DNA of 33,180 nt from Fimenecus sp045543095. GTDB taxonomy: Bacteria > Bacillota > Clostridia > Oscillospirales > Acutalibacteraceae. Location: assembly GCA_045543095.1 (NCBI GenBank), contig JAZQMC010000023.1, forward strand, positions 1 to 33,180. Direction: 5' to 3'. Shown here piece by piece: positions 29,830 to 33,180 of this stretch. A program made the translations under genes and the position numbers. The number at the start of each line of letters is the position of its first letter. Within the stretch, counting starts at the first letter, position 1. Below the pieces are notes generated by a model. That model ran no database searches, was not told where the DNA came from, and was given only the letters and a program-made list of their open reading frames with translations.

Positions 29830-31410
29830 ATGAAAAATAAAAAATATCCACTTTACGATGTACCTGAATTTATAGATTTAAAGGCATTTGTAGAGTATTG
29901 TGGAATTAATTATGCTGACAGAATCGCGTTCCGTTGGTTAAAGAAAAAAAAGGAATTTTCAAAAACTTATAAAGAATTTAAAGAAGATGTTGAGGCATTA
30001 GGTACATATTTCATTTCGCACGGATATAATCGTACACATATTGCAGTTCTTGGTGAAAATTGTTATGAGTGGATTGTTACATACTTTGCGACAGTTAACA
30101 GCAATAATGTTATTGTTCCTCTTGACAAGGAAGCTTCAATTGACGATTTAAAATACCTTGTTGAAAAAAGCGATACCGCCGTTATGGTTTGTTCGGATGA
30201 CTATCTTGAAGAAGCTGAAGCATCAGGATGTTCAACTATTATAAATATGAAAGATTTAGTTACAATCATTAATGAAGGAAAATCCTTTATTTCACATGGT
30301 AATAAATCATATCGGGATATGGTCATTGACGAAAATGCTATGTGTACGCTTGTTTACACATCAGGAACCACCTCGGAACCTAAAGGAGTAATGTTGAGTC
30401 ATCTTAATATAATTTTTGATACTGTAGCAACGTCAAAAAGTGTTTTAATTCCTGATTCTGCTCTTGTAATGTTGCCAATTCATCACACATACGGATTTGT
30501 TGCCAGTCTCACAATTCCTATGCTTGTTGGTTCGTCAATATTTATCAACAGTAGTATGAGAAATCTAATGAGTGATATAAACTTTGCAAAGCCAAAATAT
30601 ATTGCCTGTGTTCCGATGGTTTCAGAGGCATTTTATAAGAAAGTACAAGAAAATCTAAAAAGCACAGGTAAAGATGAACTTATAAAAAAACTTGTAAAAA
30701 TCAGCCGTGTTTTATGTAAATGTGGAGTTGACATTCGAAGAAAACTTTTTAAGAAAGTAATTGATGCTTTTGGCGGAAACCTTGAAATTTTAGTTATTGG
30801 CGGAGCTCCAATTAATGAAAATTGTGTTGTTGGATTTCACGATTTTGGTATAAATGTACTTTGCGGTTACGGAATTACAGAATGCTCACCGATTGTTTCA
30901 ACTATGAGAAATGAACACTATGAACCGAAAAGTGTGGGTGTAGTTCACCCCGGTGTTGAGGTCAGAATCAAAGACGGCGAAGTACAAGTTAAAGGTAATA
31001 TCGTTTTTAATGGTTACTACAAGAATGAAGATGCAACACGTGAAGCGTTTGATGGCGAGTGGTTCAAAACAGGTGATTTAGGTGCATATGAAAATGATAT
31101 GCTTTATATTAACGGAAGAATTAAAAATCTTATTATCTTACCTAACGGAAAGAATGTTTCTCCTGAAGAATTAGAGCAAAAGCTCGCTGATTACATCAGT
31201 GATATTACTGAAGTTATTGTGTATGAAAAAGACGGCTTAATAACAGCTGAACTTTATTGTGCGGAAGCAGAAGAAACTAAAAAAGAAGAATTGGAGAAAA
31301 AAGTTTTTGAATTGAACAAGACTCTTCCTACATACAAACAAATTGGAAAAGTCATCTTCAGAGACAATGAGTTTCCAAAAACAACAACAAAAAAAATAAA
31401 GCGTAGATAA
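29830..31410 (+). CDS. acyl-AMP ligase / acyl-ACP synthetase (ANL superfamily)
   Basis: Adenylate-forming enzyme of 526 residues that activates a carboxylic (probably fatty) acid with ATP. Motifs are A3 YTSGTTSEPKGVMLSH (176-191), A5 GYGITECSP (346-354), A7 WFKTGDLG (411-418), A8 NGRIKNLIILPNGKNVSP, and the C-terminal catalytic lysine region KTTTKKIKR. Length is right for a free-standing acyl ligase. The next gene is a free acyl carrier protein and the third an NRPS starting with a condensation domain, so the likely job is to load an acyl chain onto that ACP for lipo-initiation. An acyl-CoA synthetase role is the alternative. Codons are more A/T-rich than in the glg genes. Confidence 0.88.
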   Translation: MKNKKYPLYDVPEFIDLKAFVEYCGINYADRIAFRWLKKKKEFSKTYKEFKEDVEALGTYFISHGYNRTHIAVLGENCYEWIVTYFATVNSNNVIVPLDKEASIDDLKYLVEKSDTAVMVCSDDYLEEAEASGCSTIINMKDLVTIINEGKSFISHGNKSYRDMVIDENAMCTLVYTSGTTSEPKGVMLSHLNIIFDTVATSKSVLIPDSALVMLPIHHTYGFVASLTIPMLVGSSIFINSSMRNLMSDINFAKPKYIACVPMVSEAFYKKVQENLKSTGKDELIKKLVKISRVLCKCGVDIRRKLFKKVIDAFGGNLEILVIGGAPINENCVVGFHDFGINVLCGYGITECSPIVSTMRNEHYEPKSVGVVHPGVEVRIKDGEVQVKGNIVFNGYYKNEDATREAFDGEWFKTGDLGAYENDMLYINGRIKNLIILPNGKNVSPEELEQKLADYISDITEVIVYEKDGLITAELYCAEAEETKKEELEKKVFELNKTLPTYKQIGKVIFRDNEFPKTTTKKIKRR

Positions 31411-31422
31411 GAGGAAATGGCT

Positions 31423-31650
31423 ATGATTGAAAAGTTGAAAGAAATACTTAATAACACAGTTGATGTTGATACAAATATCGAAATTGATGAACATACAGTA
31501 ATTTTACGTGACCTTGGTGTAGATTCTCTCGATATGGTAGAACTTGTTTGTGCTGTTGAAGAGGAATTTGATATTGAAATTGCAGACAAGAGAATAAAAT
31601 CTCTTGTTACAATCGGAGACCTTATAGAGTATATCGAATCTCAACAGTAA
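31423..31650 (+). CDS. acyl carrier protein
   Basis: Small four-helix carrier of 75 residues. The phosphopantetheine-attachment motif GVDSLDMVEL is intact (Ser35 from this start), and the acidic C-terminal part (EEEFDIEIADKRIKSLVTIG) is typical of ACPs. The frame also has ATG at 31417, but GAGG (31411-31414) is correctly spaced for 31423. Lying between the acyl ligase and the NRPS, it is most likely a dedicated carrier for the starter acyl chain rather than the fatty-acid-synthesis AcpP. Confidence 0.93.
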   Translation: MIEKLKEILNNTVDVDTNIEIDEHTVILRDLGVDSLDMVELVCAVEEEFDIEIADKRIKSLVTIGDLIEYIESQQ

Positions 31651-31698
31651 AGTTAAAATTCAACAGCAATTTATTATTTAAAAAAGGGAGGTGTTCTT

Positions 31699-33180
31699 AT
31701 GAGACTTACATCAGCACAAAAGCAGTTATATAATATGGAAGTTTTTGCAGGTGAATCTATCGGTGTCATCTGCGGTACTGTTTTGTTTGATAAGATTTAT
31801 GATATTGATAAAATGAAAAGTGCTATAAATGAAGTATACAGAATAAATGAGTCATTAAGAACACGTATTAAAGTTGAAAATGGTGAACCGGTTCAATATA
31901 TAACAGAATATACAAATAGAGATATTAAAGTTTTGAGTTTCAATACAAAAGAAGAAGTTCACAATTTTGCAGACAAAATGGCACATACTCCTTTTGATTT
32001 TTCAGGTAATCTTTGCGAGTTGGATATTCTTATGTCAGAAAAATTCTGCGGTGTTATTTACAGATTACATCATATTATCTCTGACGGTTGGACTCTTGCT
32101 TTAATCGCATCACATTTTTATAAAATACTGAATGGGGAGCCGGTTGACGCATTTCCTTATTCCGCATATATTGATGAAGAAACAAAATACTTACAAAGTA
32201 AGCGAGCAATTAAAGATAAAGAATATTTTATTGGACAATATCACAAAATTGATGAACCCATATATTTTTGCGATACGGCACCAACAATTGGAAAATCAAT
32301 AAGAAAAAGCTATATTATAGATGAAGTAGAAACATCGAAGATAATGAAATATGTAGAAAAAGAGAATACATCTGCGTATACATTCTTCCTCACACTTATA
32401 AACACATATTTTAGTAAAATCAAGAACAATGCCGAAAAATTTTTTGTGGGCACAACTGTTTTGAACAGAACAACTCAAAGACAGAGAAATACAGCCGGAA
32501 TGTTCGTTAATACTGTACCTTTTCTTGCAGAAATAGATAATGAAAGCGATTTCGTTACAAACATTAGAAATACTGAAGAAAACATTTTCAGCCTTTTTAG
32601 ACATCAAAAATACAATTATGTGGATATGCTTTCAGAGATAGGAGAAAACCGACTGTTTGACATTATCTTCAGTTATCAGAATAACACGATTTATGGAGAC
32701 CATACTTTAAGTACATGGTATCATAACGGAATGCAAAATGAAAGTTTACAGATTCATATTGACGACCGTGATAGTGATGGTATATTCAGAATTCATTATG
32801 ACTATCAAACCGAGAAGTTTAGCGAAAATGACATTGATGCAATGCATGAACGCCTGTTGACGATGATTCAGGATGTTCTTGAAAACTCCGGTAAGCCGAT
32901 ATATAAGTTGGATTGTTTAACAGAAAAAGAACGAGCAAAGATACTCAAAGATTTCAACGATACAGAATATACATATGACATAGAAGAAAACACAACTCTT
33001 TACTCATTGTTTGAACAGAAGAGTGAAGAAAACGAAGACAAAGTATGTATCATAGCAAATGATGAAGAAATCACATACAGAGATTTCAAGGCTTATGCAG
33101 AAAAACTTGATAACAAGATAAGAGCAATCACAGAAGAAAAGAGTGTAATAGCAGTAATCTGTGAGAGAAGCTTTGAAATG
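31699..33180 (+). CDS. non-ribosomal peptide synthetase, N-terminal part (C domain then A domain; runs off window)
   Basis: Open to the window end: 494 residues visible. A condensation domain (about 1-410) has the active-site motif HHIISDGW (H124, H125, D129, G130) and the later motif GMFVNTVPF, followed by a linker and the beginning of an adenylation domain (about 425 on: ITYRDFKAYAEKLDN). A C domain at the very start of the first NRPS, behind an acyl ligase and ACP, is the layout of lipo-initiating synthetases, which attach a fatty acyl group to the first amino acid. GGGAGG precedes the ATG. Substrate specificity cannot be read because the A-domain core is outside the window. Confidence 0.93.
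   Translation, partial: MRLTSAQKQLYNMEVFAGESIGVICGTVLFDKIYDIDKMKSAINEVYRINESLRTRIKVENGEPVQYITEYTNRDIKVLSFNTKEEVHNFADKMAHTPFDFSGNLCELDILMSEKFCGVIYRLHHIISDGWTLALIASHFYKILNGEPVDAFPYSAYIDEETKYLQSKRAIKDKEYFIGQYHKIDEPIYFCDTAPTIGKSIRKSYIIDEVETSKIMKYVEKENTSAYTFFLTLINTYFSKIKNNAEKFFVGTTVLNRTTQRQRNTAGMFVNTVPFLAEIDNESDFVTNIRNTEENIFSLFRHQKYNYVDMLSEIGENRLFDIIFSYQNNTIYGDHTLSTWYHNGMQNESLQIHIDDRDSDGIFRIHYDYQTEKFSENDIDAMHERLLTMIQDVLENSGKPIYKLDCLTEKERAKILKDFNDTEYTYDIEENTTLYSLFEQKSEENEDKVCIIANDEEITYRDFKAYAEKLDNKIRAITEEKSVIAVICERSFEM

Overview
The window looks like part of a chromosome from a low-to-mid GC, spore-forming gut Clostridia, most likely Oscillospiraceae/Ruminococcaceae. Pointers are the partial 16S rRNA gene, an SleB-type spore cortex hydrolase, a glycogen operon with the Firmicutes GlgC/GlgD pair, and short palindromic repeats of the kind scattered through these genomes. 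The species cannot be fixed from the sequence alone. Nearly all housekeeping genes are on the minus strand; the plus strand carries sleB, a phage-type block and the biosynthetic genes at the right end.

Layout. 1-606: the 5' end of a 16S rRNA gene (minus), its leader and two tandem near-consensus promoters. 607-1314: sleB (plus). 1390-2533: rpsF-ssb-rpsR (minus), whose promoter lies inside the terminator of the next gene upstream. 2530-3990: an O-antigen-ligase-like membrane protein. 4015-4322: intergenic, holding a candidate small RNA or tiny ORF. 4323-8525: a MarR regulator and a BmrCD-like heterodimeric ABC exporter, with a strong promoter and a GTTAA-type operator array. 8681-14712: a plus-strand block of eight genes plus a nested scaffold start (small and large terminase, portal, prohead protease/scaffold, major capsid protein, connector, closure protein, tail terminator). 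It holds a complete-looking head and packaging module but no tail, lysis, replication, repressor or integrase genes. 14772-16250: a GPH/SLC45-like sugar transporter. 16393-16564: a palindromic MITE-like repeat. 16615-22410: glgB-glgC-glgD-glgA (minus). 22682-25676: a P-type cation ATPase behind a yybP-ykoY (Mn2+) riboswitch. 25695-28620: an ECF sigma factor, a membrane-anchored beta-propeller protein and a small membrane protein. 28688-29512: a divergent Lgt-family membrane protein. 29830-33180 (plus): acyl-AMP ligase, acyl carrier protein and the start of an NRPS (C domain, then A domain), cut by the window end.

How it fits together. The glg genes make ADP-glucose (GlgC/GlgD), polymerise it (GlgA) and branch it (GlgB); the adjacent sugar symporter may feed this pathway. 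The riboswitch indicates that the P-type ATPase is used for Mn2+ homeostasis. The acyl ligase, ACP and condensation-first NRPS form a lipo-initiation module that should make an N-acylated peptide. The most unusual item is the tail-less, integrase-less capsid module, intact and neatly bounded by host genes. It could be a capsid-forming satellite core, a domesticated packaging device, or a prophage remnant still under selection.
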